Positions 16,366 through 25,769 of a stretch of DNA of 64,000 nucleotides are shown piece by piece; within the stretch, counting starts at the first letter, position 1, and each line of letters starts with the position of its first letter. The notes beneath the pieces are model-generated. The model was not told the origin of the DNA. It made no database searches and saw only the letters and a program-made list of their open reading frames with translations. Made by a program: the position numbers and the translations under genes. Source of the DNA: Nocardioides cavernae. GTDB taxonomy: Bacteria > Actinomycetota > Actinomycetes > Propionibacteriales > Nocardioidaceae. Where the stretch lies: the NCBI RefSeq assembly GCF_016907475.1, contig NZ_JAFBCA010000001.1:1674001-1738000 (forward strand), read 5' to 3'.

Positions 16366-17355
16366 TCAGCCGGCTACCTGGTCCCCGACGGTCGTGGCGT
16401 GCGGGCGGCCCGGGTCGTCGAGCGCCGGCGCGACCTGGCCCGCCCGGAGCGCCTCGAGCTGGGCGCACACGGCCGTGCCGTAGAAGAACGCCACGGACGA
16501 CAGCAGCGCCCACAGCAGCAGGGCGAACACGCCGGCGAGGGGCCCGTACACGCTGCCGAACGACCCGCTGAGCGAGACGTACGCCGCGAGACCGGCTGTG
16601 GCGACGGCACTGAGCACCACGGCGATCCCCGATCCGAGGGCGAGCCACGACAGGGCCGGCTGCCGGCGGCGCGGCGCGTGGTCGAGGAGCACGGCGATCG
16701 CGAAGACGAGCAGGGCGAGGCCGACCGGCCACCGCAGCCCGTTCCACCAGTCGACGGCCGTGTCGGACCACCCGTAGTTGTCCGCCATCGCCTCGCCGAG
16801 CGCCCCGCCGCCGACGATCATCACGAACCCGACGCCGACCGGCGCGGCGAGCACGGCGGTCAGCACCGCCGCCCGGCCGTACTTCTGGAGCGCCTTGCGG
16901 TCGCGCCGGATGCCGTAGATGCGGTTGGCGCCGCGCTCGACCTGCGCCATCGCCGTGGTCATCGACAGGAGCGCGAAGCCGAGGCCGAGCACGAGGGCGA
17001 TCTCGCCGGCCCGCTCGGACGCGTCCGACCCGTCGACCGCCGAGGCGAGCGCGTCACCGTCGCCCGAGCCGGGGGAGAGCGAGTCGACGACGTGCGCCAC
17101 GACCGCGGCGGGCCGCTCGTGGTCGATGTCGGAGGCGAGGCCGGTCAGGGCGAGGAGGAAGGGGACGACGGCGAGGCAGGCCTGCAGGGCGAGCGCGCGC
17201 GAGTTGGTGAACCCGTCGCCGTAGCGGAAGCGCACGAAGGACTCGACTGCGATCTTCCCCAGCCCGTGGTGGCGTGCGAGGTGCCAGGCATCGAGCGCGT
17301 CCAGCTCGTCACCGTCCATCTCGGTGGTGACGGGCACGGTCCGCGCGGTGGTCAT
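16366..17355 (-). CDS. YihY/BrkB-family membrane protein
   Basis: The 329-residue protein has six predicted membrane segments, a cytoplasmic N-terminus and the family signature FTNSRALALQACLAVVPFLLALTGL near residue 50, with further helices such as VLTAVLAAPVGVGFVMIVGG and GPLAGVFALLLWALLSSVAFFYG. Members were once named tRNA-processing RNase BN, which is now considered wrong; their function is unknown. ATG at 17355 is preceded by TAGGGT (minus, 17362-17367) with a 6-nt gap and no ribosome-binding site, so it looks leaderless. Confidence 0.9.
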   Translation of the reverse strand: MTTARTVPVTTEMDGDELDALDAWHLARHHGLGKIAVESFVRFRYGDGFTNSRALALQACLAVVPFLLALTGLASDIDHERPAAVVAHVVDSLSPGSGDGDALASAVDGSDASERAGEIALVLGLGFALLSMTTAMAQVERGANRIYGIRRDRKALQKYGRAAVLTAVLAAPVGVGFVMIVGGGALGEAMADNYGWSDTAVDWWNGLRWPVGLALLVFAIAVLLDHAPRRRQPALSWLALGSGIAVVLSAVATAGLAAYVSLSGSFGSVYGPLAGVFALLLWALLSSVAFFYGTAVCAQLEALRAGQVAPALDDPGRPHATTVGDQVAG

Positions 17356-17488
17356 GGGCGCACCCTAGGCGGCGGCCGCGGCGCAGGAGTGCCCGGATTC
17401 GCCGGACGGGTGCCCCGCCCGCCTTTACTCTGTGAGTCCCACCGGTCGTCGCGGCCGCTGGCAGACGTTCTCGACCCTCGGAGTCTCC

Positions 17489-18493
17489 GTGTCGTTCCTC
17501 GGCCCCACCCCGTCTCGTCGCGCCCTCGTGGTCACCTCCCTCCTCGGCCCCGTCGCCGCAACGCTGTCCCTCGCGCCCGGCAGGGCGTATGCCGCGTCGG
17601 GCACCCCGCTGGGGCGGCAGGTCCGGTTCGGCGCCTACGCGTGGGACGTGCCGTGGACCCCCGGCGTCCTCGACGACCTCCAGCGGACCGTCCAGGCGCC
17701 GGTCTCGATCGCGTCCTACTTCTACGGACCCGACGTCGTCTTCCCCGCCCAGCAGGACCTCGACACCGCTCGAGGTGGCGTGCGCGACCTGCTGGTCGCG
17801 TGGGAGATCGGGAAGTTCCGCTACAGCGAGTGGCCGGCCGGCGTGCACGACGCCTACCTCGACCAGATCGCCGCGGCGGCGCGCGCCTTCCCGTACGTCA
17901 TGTACGTGCGCCCCTGGCCGGAGATGAACGGCGACTGGACGTCGTTCCAGCCGACCCCCGCCGGCGAGAAGGAGCACGGCGGCACGCCGGAGGAGTTCAT
18001 CGCAGCCTGGCGCTACCTCGTGACCTACCTGCGCGACCGGGGCGCCACCAACCTGCGCTGGGTGTTCAACCCGACGACCGACACCTACGAGGGCACGACC
18101 GACATCCGCACCATCTACCCCGGTGACGACTACGTCGACGTCCTCGGCCTCGACGGCTACAACTGGGGCAACACCGGCCTCGACTGGGGACCGTGGCGCA
18201 CCTTCGAGGACATCTACCGCGAGCAGTACGACCGGCTCGCCGCCCTGCACCCCACCGCTCCGGTGTGGATCTGCGAGGTCGGCTGCAAGGAGCCGTCGTA
18301 CGACGACGGTGCACCCCGCATCAAGTCCGCCTCCAAGGGACGCTGGATCACCGACATGTTCGCCGCGACCACCTTCCCGCGGGTCCGGGCCGTGTGCTGG
18401 TTCCAGGGCAACAAGGAGCGCGACTGGCGGGTGAATTCCTCGAACGACGCGCTCAAGGCGATCCGCTCCGCGCTCGACCAGATGCCCGCCTGA
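17489..18493 (+). CDS. Secreted glycoside hydrolase, GH26-like
   Basis: From GTG 17489 the protein has 334 residues and begins MSFLGPTPSRRALVV, a twin-arginine-like signal peptide with cleavage near AYA-ASG. The catalytic domain has YVRPWPEMNGDW (acid/base Glu near 145, the GH26 EMNG motif) and PVWICEVGCKE (nucleophile Glu near 263). GH26 enzymes cleave beta-mannans or related beta-glucans. GTG 17489 is preferred because GGAG lies 5 nt upstream; an in-frame GTG at 17432 would add 19 residues. Confidence 0.83.
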   Translation: MSFLGPTPSRRALVVTSLLGPVAATLSLAPGRAYAASGTPLGRQVRFGAYAWDVPWTPGVLDDLQRTVQAPVSIASYFYGPDVVFPAQQDLDTARGGVRDLLVAWEIGKFRYSEWPAGVHDAYLDQIAAAARAFPYVMYVRPWPEMNGDWTSFQPTPAGEKEHGGTPEEFIAAWRYLVTYLRDRGATNLRWVFNPTTDTYEGTTDIRTIYPGDDYVDVLGLDGYNWGNTGLDWGPWRTFEDIYREQYDRLAALHPTAPVWICEVGCKEPSYDDGAPRIKSASKGRWITDMFAATTFPRVRAVCWFQGNKERDWRVNSSNDALKAIRSALDQMPA

Positions 18494-18543
18494 CGCTCGC
18501 GCGGAGGGTGGAGGCTGTCGGTCCGCAGCGCCAGACTGGAGCC

Positions 18544-19479
18544 ATGAAGGCTCGGGAGCGCGTCGGATCGATCGGGAGACAGGTGGCGGTGGAGCCGCGC
18601 CGGTTCTACGACGGCGGCACGCTGCCGACCGCGGCGGGTCCGGGGCAGCCGCCCGACCCCGGGTCCGATCCGCGCATCGTGCTCGAGCGGCACTCCGAGG
18701 AGGGCGTCGAGACGTTCGCCCTGGAGCGTCGACTGGCCTACCGCGACCGCCACCTCGGTGAGCTGCTGGTCCCGGCGGACGCCGACTTCCGCACCGACCT
18801 GACCTCGGTTCCCGCCCTGTTCACGTGGCTGGTGCCCAAGACCGGGGCCCACCTGCCCGCCGCGCTGCTGCACGACGCCCTCGTGGCCGGTCGCGGCGAC
18901 CCCGCGTCCTACGTCTCCACCGAGGGGCACGAGGTCGACCGGGTCGAGGCCGACCGGGTCTTCCGCGACGCGATGGCCGACACCGGCACCGGAGTGATCC
19001 GGCGCTGGATCGTCTGGTCGGCCGTCACCGTGGCGACGATCTTCGTCGGCCGGGCCGTGCCGTGGTCGCCGCTCAAGCACTGGTCCTACCGGGTGGCGGC
19101 GGGCGTCACGATCGCCGCCATCGTCTACCTCGGCTACAGCGCCACCGCCGACCTGTTCGACGTCTCGTGGGTCGGTGCCGTCGACGTGCCGTGGATGGGC
19201 GACCGGCCGTGGTGGGCGGAGCTGGCGGGCGGGTTCGCGGGGGCGGTCGTGCTGCCGCTGGCGCTGAGCCTGCTCTGGGGCCGGCTGCGGATGGCGGGCG
19301 CGATCGCCGGGGTGATGCTCGCCGTGCTGCTGCACGTCACCGTCGGCCTCGCCGTCATCGGGGCGAGCTACCTCGCCCTCGAGCGGCTGGCCCGACGCGC
19401 GCCCCTCGCGGCCTGGGCGCTGGCAGGCGTCGTCGTCGCCGCCTCGCTGGTCGTCTTCGCGGTGCTCAGCCTCGGCTGA
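18544..19479 (+). CDS. DUF1353 domain membrane protein
   Basis: The 311-residue protein has an N-terminal DUF1353 region (FRTDLTSVPALFTWLVPKTGAHLPAALLHDALV, about residues 78-115) followed by about five membrane helices. DUF1353 is best known from phage and bacterial proteins of unknown function, and the His-Asp of LLHD suggests a catalytic or metal site. The fusion to a multi-helix tail is typical of actinobacteria. ATG at 18544 has a CAGACT box ending 6 nt upstream and no ribosome-binding site. Its 3' end overlaps the next (opposite-strand) gene by 14 bp. Confidence 0.75.
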   Translation: MKARERVGSIGRQVAVEPRRFYDGGTLPTAAGPGQPPDPGSDPRIVLERHSEEGVETFALERRLAYRDRHLGELLVPADADFRTDLTSVPALFTWLVPKTGAHLPAALLHDALVAGRGDPASYVSTEGHEVDRVEADRVFRDAMADTGTGVIRRWIVWSAVTVATIFVGRAVPWSPLKHWSYRVAAGVTIAAIVYLGYSATADLFDVSWVGAVDVPWMGDRPWWAELAGGFAGAVVLPLALSLLWGRLRMAGAIAGVMLAVLLHVTVGLAVIGASYLALERLARRAPLAAWALAGVVVAASLVVFAVLSLG

Positions 19480-19864
19480 GGCCGACCTCGGCGAGCCAGC
19501 GCGCGGCGAACGTGTCGCGCGGCAGGTCCTGGGTGACGAGGGAGAGGCCCTCTCGCGCCGCCAGGACGACCAGTCCGAGCGCCACGGCGGTCACCACCAT
19601 GCCGTGGACGTTGCGTGGGAAGCGGCTCGGCACCGTGCGTACGCGGTGCCAACCGCCGACGAGACCGGCGGTGACGACGGCGGAGACGATGCTGGCGAAG
19701 GCGGCCCCGAGCACCGTGCCGAGGAGGTTCAGGTGGCTGATGAGGATCGCCGACGTCGCGGCGGCGGTGGCGCCGGCGACGAGCTGCGGGAGGCTGAGGT
19801 CGAGGAAGGGCTGGCGGTCGGTCCGGTCGGTCCGGTCGGTCGTGTCGATGGGGGAGTCAGGCAT
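19466..19864 (-). CDS. Hypothetical membrane protein
   Basis: The 132-residue protein starts with a hydrophilic repeat (TDRTDRTDR, encoded by repeated TCGGTCCGG-type DNA at about 19817-19845), followed by three hydrophobic segments (about 28-50, 52-72, 88-106) and a short tail. I do not recognise a family. The 3' overlap with the DUF1353 gene is compact but normal. Function unknown. Confidence 0.65.
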   Translation of the reverse strand: MPDSPIDTTDRTDRTDRQPFLDLSLPQLVAGATAAATSAILISHLNLLGTVLGAAFASIVSAVVTAGLVGGWHRVRTVPSRFPRNVHGMVVTAVALGLVVLAAREGLSLVTQDLPRDTFAARWLAEVGLSRG

Positions 19865-19972
19865 CTCGCGAGGGGGGTTCGGGGACAGGGCTTCCCCTGT
19901 ACGACGACCGGGCGCGGCCGATCGTTGCCCGACGTGAGCACCCTCACGGTGGGACCGGCACCGCGTGCCCGG

Positions 19973-20698
19973 TCAGCGCAGCGAGTACGTCGCCAGCGAG
20001 ACGCCGACGTAGTGCGCGGCGAAGGCCAGGATGGTGAACGAGTGGAACACCTCGTGGAAGCCGAACCAGCGGGGCGAGGGGTTGGGGCGCTTGAGGCCGT
20101 AGACCACGCCGCCGAGCGTGTAGAGCACGCCGCCGACCGCCACGAGCACCAGCGTGGCAGCCGCGATGCCGCTGCTGAAGCGGTTGGCGCCCTCCATGAA
20201 CTGGGGGATGAAGAACACCGCCGCCCAGCCGAGGGCGATGTACATCGGGGTGTAGAGCCAGCGCGGCGCGTCGGTCCAGAACACGCGGAAGAACACGCCG
20301 GCGATCGCCGCGAGCCAGACGACGAGCAGCAGCGTCGTACGCGCGGTGCCGTCGAGGAAGAGCAGGGCGTAGGGCGTGTAGGTGCCTGCGATGAGCACGA
20401 AGATGTTGGCGTGGTCGAAACGGCGCAGGAACGCCCACGTGCGCGGCGACCAGGTGCCGCGGTGGTAGATCGCCGAGACCGTGAAGACGAGGAGCGCGGA
20501 CAGCGCGAAGGCGGCCGAGCCGACCCGCGTGGACGCCGTCGGGGAGAGCGCGACGAGCACGATGCCGGCGGCGAGCGCGATCGGCGCGGTGCCGGCGTGC
20601 AGCCAGCCGCGCAGGTGCGGCTTGATCTCGGCCATCTTGTCGGCCATCACTTCGCCGGCACGCTCCACGGCGTGCTCGACGCGGTCGCGAGGGGTCAT
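19973..20698 (-). CDS. Haemolysin III (PAQR/TrhA) family protein
   Basis: The 241-residue protein has seven predicted membrane helices and the PAQR signature positions: SAIYHRGTW, FDHANIFVLIAGTYTPYAL and HEVFHSFTILAFAAHYVGV. The conserved Ser, Asp and three His residues probably bind zinc in the lipid-facing site. Bacterial members (YqfA/TrhA) affect membrane lipid homeostasis; haemolytic activity is reported only for some. It is divergent from uppS with a 103-bp gap. Confidence 0.9.
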   Translation of the reverse strand: MTPRDRVEHAVERAGEVMADKMAEIKPHLRGWLHAGTAPIALAAGIVLVALSPTASTRVGSAAFALSALLVFTVSAIYHRGTWSPRTWAFLRRFDHANIFVLIAGTYTPYALLFLDGTARTTLLLVVWLAAIAGVFFRVFWTDAPRWLYTPMYIALGWAAVFFIPQFMEGANRFSSGIAAATLVLVAVGGVLYTLGGVVYGLKRPNPSPRWFGFHEVFHSFTILAFAAHYVGVSLATYSLR

Positions 20699-20789
20699 GC
20701 GGCGTTCTCCATGTGCACGAAACTACTCGGAGTGGTGTGAGAAGCGCAGCCGAGTGCACCGAGTGCCCGGTCACACGGCGTGACGGCGT

Positions 20790-20802
20790 TACCATCGGCT
20801 GG
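20790..20802 (+). promoter_or_regulatory. Leaderless -10 box of uppS
   Basis: TACCAT (20790-20795) is 6 nt before GTG 20802. Just upstream an inverted repeat GTCAC-N5-GTGAC (20770-20784) covers the expected -35/-10 spacer and could bind a repressor. Confidence 0.4.
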
Positions 20803-21581
20803 TGGTCAACGTGAAGGACGCCGTGCGTCGGGTGCTCTACCCGGCCTACGAGTCCCGGGTGGTGAAGTTCCTTCCCCACGACCAGATCCCGAAGCACGTG
20901 GGCGTGATGCTCGACGGCAACCGCCGGTGGGCCAAGGCGGTCGGGCTCAACACCGCTGAGGGCTACCAGGCCGGCGCCGACAACATCCGTCCGCTGCTGG
21001 GCTGGTGCGAGGAGGTCGGCGTCGAGGTGGTCACGCTGTGGCTCCTCTCCAGCGACAACCTCACCAACCGCCCGCCCGAGCAGCTCACCGGCCTGCTGAA
21101 GATCATCGAGGGCGCCGTGGAGTCGCTCGCCGAGGCGGGCCGCTGGCGGATCCACCCCGTGGGGGCGCTCGACCTGCTGCCGACCGAGACCGCCGAGCGG
21201 CTCAAGGCCGCCGAGGAGAGCACCCGCGACATCGACGGCGTGCTCGTCAACGTCGCGGTGGGCTACGGCGGCCGCCGCGAGATCGCCGACGCCGTGCGTG
21301 CCCTGCTCGCCGACCACGCCTCCAAGGGCACCTCGCTGGAGGAGCTCGCCGACATCATCGACGTCGAGCACATCGCCGAGCACCTCTACACCAAGGGCCA
21401 GCCCGACCCCGACCTGGTGATCCGCACGTCCGGCGAGCAGCGCCTTGGCGGCTTCCTGCTGTGGCAGTCGGCCAACTCGGAGTTCTACTTCTGCGAGGCC
21501 CTGTGGCCCGACTTCCGGCGCGTCGACTTCCTGCGCGCCATCCGCGCGTACGCCGAGCGCGAGCGCCGCTTCGGCGGCTGA
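20802..21581 (+). CDS. uppS: Isoprenyl (decaprenyl/undecaprenyl) diphosphate synthase
   Basis: The 259-residue cis-prenyltransferase has the catalytic P-loop VGVMLDGNRRWAK (about residues 31-43, Asp of LDGNRRW), SSDNLTNRP, and the C-terminal RTSGEQRLGGFLLWQSANSEFYFCEALWPDF that binds isopentenyl diphosphate and magnesium. It elongates farnesyl or decaprenyl diphosphate for the lipid carrier of peptidoglycan synthesis. It starts with GTG and looks leaderless. Actinobacteria often have two such enzymes, so the chain length cannot be told here. Confidence 0.95.
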   Translation: MVNVKDAVRRVLYPAYESRVVKFLPHDQIPKHVGVMLDGNRRWAKAVGLNTAEGYQAGADNIRPLLGWCEEVGVEVVTLWLLSSDNLTNRPPEQLTGLLKIIEGAVESLAEAGRWRIHPVGALDLLPTETAERLKAAEESTRDIDGVLVNVAVGYGGRREIADAVRALLADHASKGTSLEELADIIDVEHIAEHLYTKGQPDPDLVIRTSGEQRLGGFLLWQSANSEFYFCEALWPDFRRVDFLRAIRAYAERERRFGG

Positions 21582-21733
21582 CCCGCGGCTCGCAGACGTC
21601 ACCCGACCGTCACCTCGCGTTCGGGCGTGTCGCCCCGGATCGGGCGATCCACGGGCGTACTTTCGGCGACATCAGCAGGTGGGGAAGCCGGCTGAACCGG
21701 GAGGCACACCTTGGGCACTCAGATGGGAGCTCT

Positions 21734-21760
21734 CCGGTCCGTTGAATGACATCGGGCCGG
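21734..21760 (+). ncRNA. Stem-loop in the long phoH 5' leader
   Basis: CCGGTCC (21734-21740) pairs with GGGCCGG (21754-21760), with one G-U pair and a 13-nt loop. A TACTTT box at about 21658 would give a leader near 130 nt. Its primary sequence matches no riboswitch I know. Confidence 0.3.
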
Positions 21761-21800
21761 GCGAGGAGTGCGCGCGCCGACCCGCAGCAAGGGGTTAGTC

Positions 21801-23156
21801 GTGGCCAGCAGCAAGACCTCACCCAGCTCCGCATCGCACAGCTCCGTTCCGCCCAGCAGCACCCGCCGCACGTACGTCCTCGACACCAGCGTCCTGCTCG
21901 CCGACCCGGCCGCGACCAAACGCTTCGCCGAGCACGAGGTCGTGCTCCCGGTGGTGGTGATCACCGAGCTCGAGGGCAAGCGCAACCACCCGGAGCTCGG
22001 GTTCTTCGCGCGCTCCGCCCTGCGGGCCCTCGACGAGCTGCGCATGGTCAACGGGCGCCTCGACCAGCCCGTCCCTGTGGGGAGCGAGGGCGGCACGGTC
22101 CGCGTCGAGCTCAACCACACCGACCCGGAGTCGCTGCCGTCGGGCTTCCGGCTGGGCGACAACGACACGCGGATCCTCGCCGTGGCCCGCAACCTGGCCA
22201 ACGAGGGCCACCGGGTCACCCTGGTCAGCAAGGACCTCCCGCTCCGGATCAAGGCCTCGGCCGTCGGGCTGGACGCCGAGGAGTACCGCGCCGAGGCCAT
22301 CAGCAGCTCCGACACCGGCTACACCGGGATGGCCGAGCTCGAGGTGCTCGCCAGCGACCTCGACGAGCTCTACGAGGACGGTGTCATCGACCTCGCCGAG
22401 GCTCGCGACCTCCCGTGCCACAACGGGCTCGTGCTGCTCTCGGACCGGGGTACGGCGCTGGGCCGCGTGGGGGCGGACAAGCGCGTGCACCTCGTCCGCG
22501 GCGACCGCGATGCCTTCGGCATCCACGGCCGGTCGGCCGAGCAGCGGGTGGCGCTCGAGATGCTCCTCGACCCCGAGGTCGGCATCGTCTCCCTGGGCGG
22601 CCGCGCCGGCACCGGCAAGTCGGCGATGGCGCTCTGCGCGGGCCTCGAGGCCGTGATGGAGCGCCGCCACCACAAGAAGGTGGTGGTCTTCCGGCCGCTG
22701 TTCGCCGTCGGTGGCCAGGAGCTCGGCTACCTGCCCGGCTCGGAGAACGAGAAGATGTCTCCCTGGGCCCAGGCGGTCTTCGACACCCTCGGTGCCCTGG
22801 TCTCGCGCGACGTCGTCGACGAGGTGATGGACCGCGGGATGCTCGAGGTGCTGCCGCTCACGCACATCCGCGGCCGTTCCCTCCACGACGCCTTCGTCAT
22901 CGTGGACGAGGCCCAGTCGCTGGAGCGCAACGTGCTGCTGACGGTGCTGTCGCGCATCGGCGCGAACTCCAAGGTGGTCCTCACCCACGACGTCGCCCAG
23001 CGCGACAACCTCCGCGTGGGCCGACACGACGGCATCGTCGCGGTGGTGGACAAGCTCAAGGGCCACCCGCTCTTCTCGCACGTCACACTCACCCGCTCCG
23101 AGCGCTCGCCGATCGCCGCGCTCGTGACCGAGATGCTGGAGGACGTCACCCTCTGA
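21801..23156 (+). CDS. PhoH2-type protein (PIN domain plus PhoH ATPase/helicase)
   Basis: The 451-residue protein joins an N-terminal PIN ribonuclease domain ([14 protein letters not shown], later ITELE and [12 protein letters not shown] with acidic active-site residues) to a PhoH ATPase domain with Walker [13 protein letters not shown] (near residue 270) and Walker [14 protein letters not shown]. PhoH2 proteins in mycobacteria act as RNA helicase-ribonucleases. GTG 21801 was chosen because AAGGGG lies 6 nt upstream. The C-terminus ends in the usual [15 protein letters not shown] long 3' hairpin follows. Confidence 0.93.
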   Translation: MASSKTSPSSASHSSVPPSSTRRTYVLDTSVLLADPAATKRFAEHEVVLPVVVITELEGKRNHPELGFFARSALRALDELRMVNGRLDQPVPVGSEGGTVRVELNHTDPESLPSGFRLGDNDTRILAVARNLANEGHRVTLVSKDLPLRIKASAVGLDAEEYRAEAISSSDTGYTGMAELEVLASDLDELYEDGVIDLAEARDLPCHNGLVLLSDRGTALGRVGADKRVHLVRGDRDAFGIHGRSAEQRVALEMLLDPEVGIVSLGGRAGTGKSAMALCAGLEAVMERRHHKKVVVFRPLFAVGGQELGYLPGSENEKMSPWAQAVFDTLGALVSRDVVDEVMDRGMLEVLPLTHIRGRSLHDAFVIVDEAQSLERNVLLTVLSRIGANSKVVLTHDVAQRDNLRVGRHDGIVAVVDKLKGHPLFSHVTLTRSERSPIAALVTEMLEDVTL

Positions 23157-23184
23157 CGAGGGGGCGCGACCTGCCGCCCGTCGC

Positions 23185-23261
23185 GCTGTAACGCCGGGTT
23201 GGTGCGACTACCCACCCCCGAGCACCACATGGGGTACCGCACCTAACCCGGCGTTACAGCG
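23185..23261. repeat. Long inverted repeat after phoH
   Basis: Arms GCTGTAACGCCGGGTTGGTGCG (23185-23206, with the first 20 nt shown being enough to identify it) and its complement at 23239-23261 pair over 22 bp with one bulged base. The loop holds a smaller stem (TACCCA/TGGGGTA). There is no T-run. It may end phoH transcription or be a REP-like element. Confidence 0.75.
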
Positions 23262-23560
23262 GCGATCGGGGCGGCGGACGGCGGTGGCGGTCGTCACGCG
23301 GGCGTGACGCGTGTGGCGTACGAGACGCAGGCAGCCTGTTGTGACGCAAGGGACGGCTCCAATTGTGCCGTTCGGTTTGCACGTGGTTGAACCCTCATGC
23401 ATGGTGGCTCGTGGCCGTTCCGTGACCTCGGTCGTCGGCAGGGCGCCGGGATCCCCCGCACCACCGCCCCGTCCCGCCGGACCAGGTCTTCGTGGTCGCC
23501 CCCGCGCCTCCGTGCACGACCCGGCGTGACACCCCCTGTCGTCAACCCCCGTGAGCCCCT
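23262..23560 (+). other. Intergenic region upstream of the transglycosylase-like gene
   Basis: Together with the preceding hairpin this is the only gene-free stretch above 300 bp. It contains GTGACG direct repeats (23301-23345) and a possible stem ACGGC/GCCGT (about 23352-23371). Cell-wall hydrolase genes in actinobacteria often have c-di-AMP riboswitches, but I cannot match that consensus here. No coding signal is seen. Confidence 0.4.
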
Positions 23561-24238
23561 GTGCCGAAGCCAGACAAGTACGTCCCGAAACACCGCGTCC
23601 CCGGCAAGCACAAGGCCGTCCGCGCGCCCCGTCGAGCCCTGCGCACCGGCGTCGTCCTGACCGGACTGGCAGCCGCCGCGACCGGCGTGAGCGTCACCGG
23701 CGGCCTCGCCGCGAGCGACCCCGACGGGCTGACCCCCGCCGCCGCCGACGTGGCGACCGCCACCCCGAGCCCGTCCGCCGATGCCACGCCGGAAGCTGCT
23801 GGCTCGACCGACGAAGCGACCACGCTCGAGGGGTCGTCGCGGCAGGTCGCCTCGCGCTCCGCGCGGCGCACCGACAAGGCCAAGGCCACGACGCTCGCGA
23901 TGTCCGGCGGCTCCGCCGTGACGCGCTCGGAGAAGCTGTCCGAGGGCGACCCGCGCGACATCGCCCGCGCGCTGCTGCCGGCGTACGGCTTCTCCTCCGA
24001 CCAGTTCTCCTGCCTCGACTCGCTCTACGTCAGCGAGTCCGACTGGCGCATCGACGCCGACAACCCGACCTCGTCGGCGTACGGCATCCCGCAGGCCCTC
24101 ACCGAGCTCCACGAGCTGCCGGCGGACTACATGACCTCCGCCGAGTCGCAGATCCGGTGGGGCCTGGAGTACATCCAGGACACCTACGGCACCCCGTGCA
24201 GCGCGTGGAGCTTCAAGCAGGGCAACGGCTGGTACTGA
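23561..24238 (+). CDS. Secreted transglycosylase-like (aggregation-promoting-factor C-terminal) protein
   Basis: The 225-residue protein has a basic N-terminus, a hydrophobic signal segment (about residues 28-50), a low-complexity Ala/Thr/Ser region, and a C-terminal lysozyme-like domain with CLDSLYVSESDWRIDADNPTSSAYGIPQAL (about 155-185; the Glu of SESDW is the likely catalytic residue) and IQDTYGTPCSAW. Two cysteines can form a disulfide. It probably cleaves or binds peptidoglycan outside the cell. The start is GTG without a clear ribosome-binding site; the signal peptide supports it. Confidence 0.85.
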   Translation: MPKPDKYVPKHRVPGKHKAVRAPRRALRTGVVLTGLAAAATGVSVTGGLAASDPDGLTPAAADVATATPSPSADATPEAAGSTDEATTLEGSSRQVASRSARRTDKAKATTLAMSGGSAVTRSEKLSEGDPRDIARALLPAYGFSSDQFSCLDSLYVSESDWRIDADNPTSSAYGIPQALTELHELPADYMTSAESQIRWGLEYIQDTYGTPCSAWSFKQGNGWY

Positions 24239-24264
24239 GCCCCGGCGCGATCTGATCTGGTCGG

Positions 24265-25701
24265 TCAGGTGCGCGGGACCTCGCACCGCCGGGCGGTCTC
24301 CGCGTAGCAGCGGTCCTTCCCGGCCCCGCCGCGGGCCGTGTCGCGCCCCGTGCCGCCGGTGAGGACGTCGTCGTCGGCGCGACCGACCAGGAGGTCACGC
24401 CCCGCCCCACCCACGAGCCGGTCGTTGCGCTTCCCGCCGAGCAGGACGTCGTCACCGGTCCCGCCGACCAGCGTCGAGGTCTTCGTCTTCGCGTAGGGAG
24501 CGACCGTCACGCGGTCGTCACCGCCGCGAGCGTCCACGAAGATGCGCGGGGCGCGGACCACGATCGCGTCCCTGCTCCGCGTGCCGACGATGTCCGCCCG
24601 GCGGCCGGCAGTCACCAGCGTCCTGCCCTCGAACCGACGGGCCTCGGTCACGAACGAGAAGCGGCCCCCGTCGTCGGTCGTGTCGCTGCACCGGAACTGC
24701 CTCCCGAGCCGGTACTCGATCGTGGAGCAGTGAGGCATCTCGATCGAGTCGTCGCCCTCACCTCCGTCGAGCGTTCCGCTCATCGGGCCGGTGGCGTACC
24801 GGACCGCGTCGTCACCGGTACCCATGGCGGCGTCGACGGTCGTGGCATACCGGTGCTCCGGCGCCAGGCTCGTCGACACGGTCAGGACCTCGGCAGCATC
24901 CGACCCCGTGAAGGTGAGCGGCGAGTCGACGTACACGTGGAAGAACTGCACGTTGCTCCACCGCATGAGCTCGCCCGCGTCCGACGTGGCGACACGGGAT
25001 GCGTTGTCGACCGTGACCCGTCGCTGCAGCCAGCCCCGGTGGATGATGGCGAGGTTGTCGCCCGTCCCGTCGCCGGCCGTGCCGCCGTTGTCGAGCACCG
25101 CGCCTCTTCCGCCGATGTAGAGCGAGTCACCGCCGGCGCCCGAGATCACGGTGTCGTCGTTCGGGATGTCCGGGGACGGCGAGCCGCTGTAGACGGTGTC
25201 CGAGCCGAGGCCGGCGTCGATGTGGTCGCGGCCGGAGTCTCCGCCGAGGTGGGGGTACGCCAGCTGGGCGTCCCCCGCGAAGACGGTCTCAGGTCGGCTC
25301 GAGCCGAGGAACGTGTCGTCGCCGCCGCCGAGGGTGACGCGCAGGTAGCTGGTGTGACGGGTCTCCTCCACGACGACCGTGTCGTTCCCGGCGCCCATCA
25401 TGACGTCGAACGTCGAGTCCACGTTGGGGTGCGGGATGGTGCCGGCGCCCGGGACGACGCAGAGGACGTCGTTCCCGTCGCCTGCGTCGATGGTGCCCCG
25501 GCCGGACGCGCCCTCCGCCGTCGTGACGATGACGTCGTCACCGGGCGTCCCCACGGTGCTGTTCCCCGAGGTCGGTCCCACGATCGTGGCCGGCCTGCCC
25601 TGACACGTCGGGACGTCGGCGGCCGCAACACCCTGCAGCGCCATCACGGCGGACGACGCCAGCAGCACGATCGAGGCGGACAAGGACGAGACACGGGCCA
25701 C
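24265..25701 (-). CDS. Secreted RTX-type calcium-binding repeat protein
   Basis: The 478-residue protein has a signal peptide (ASIVLLASSAVMALQGVAAA, cleavage near residue 28) and many hemolysin-type nonapeptides of the form GGxGxDxhx: TVGTPGDDVIV, DAGDGNDVLCV, MGAGNDTVVV, TLGGGDDTFLG, and a dense C-terminal block LVGGTGDDVLLGG, RLVGGAGRDLLVG, VLTGGTGRDTARGG. These form a calcium-binding parallel beta-roll. The C-terminus has a Cys pair (CYAETARRCEVP). No enzymatic domain or type I secretion partner is visible, so it may be structural or adhesive. Confidence 0.88.
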   Translation of the reverse strand: MARVSSLSASIVLLASSAVMALQGVAAADVPTCQGRPATIVGPTSGNSTVGTPGDDVIVTTAEGASGRGTIDAGDGNDVLCVVPGAGTIPHPNVDSTFDVMMGAGNDTVVVEETRHTSYLRVTLGGGDDTFLGSSRPETVFAGDAQLAYPHLGGDSGRDHIDAGLGSDTVYSGSPSPDIPNDDTVISGAGGDSLYIGGRGAVLDNGGTAGDGTGDNLAIIHRGWLQRRVTVDNASRVATSDAGELMRWSNVQFFHVYVDSPLTFTGSDAAEVLTVSTSLAPEHRYATTVDAAMGTGDDAVRYATGPMSGTLDGGEGDDSIEMPHCSTIEYRLGRQFRCSDTTDDGGRFSFVTEARRFEGRTLVTAGRRADIVGTRSRDAIVVRAPRIFVDARGGDDRVTVAPYAKTKTSTLVGGTGDDVLLGGKRNDRLVGGAGRDLLVGRADDDVLTGGTGRDTARGGAGKDRCYAETARRCEVPRT

Positions 25702-25769
25702 GAGAACTCCAGAAGGGGTGGGCGGAACAGGCAGGAGGGTACGCGCCAGCGACGCCAGAGGTTGCGCCG

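Noticed and set aside
23262..23560. c-di-AMP (ydaO/yuaA) riboswitch upstream of a cell-wall hydrolase
   Set aside because: Such riboswitches are expected in this context, but I cannot match the conserved core. A covariance search would settle it.
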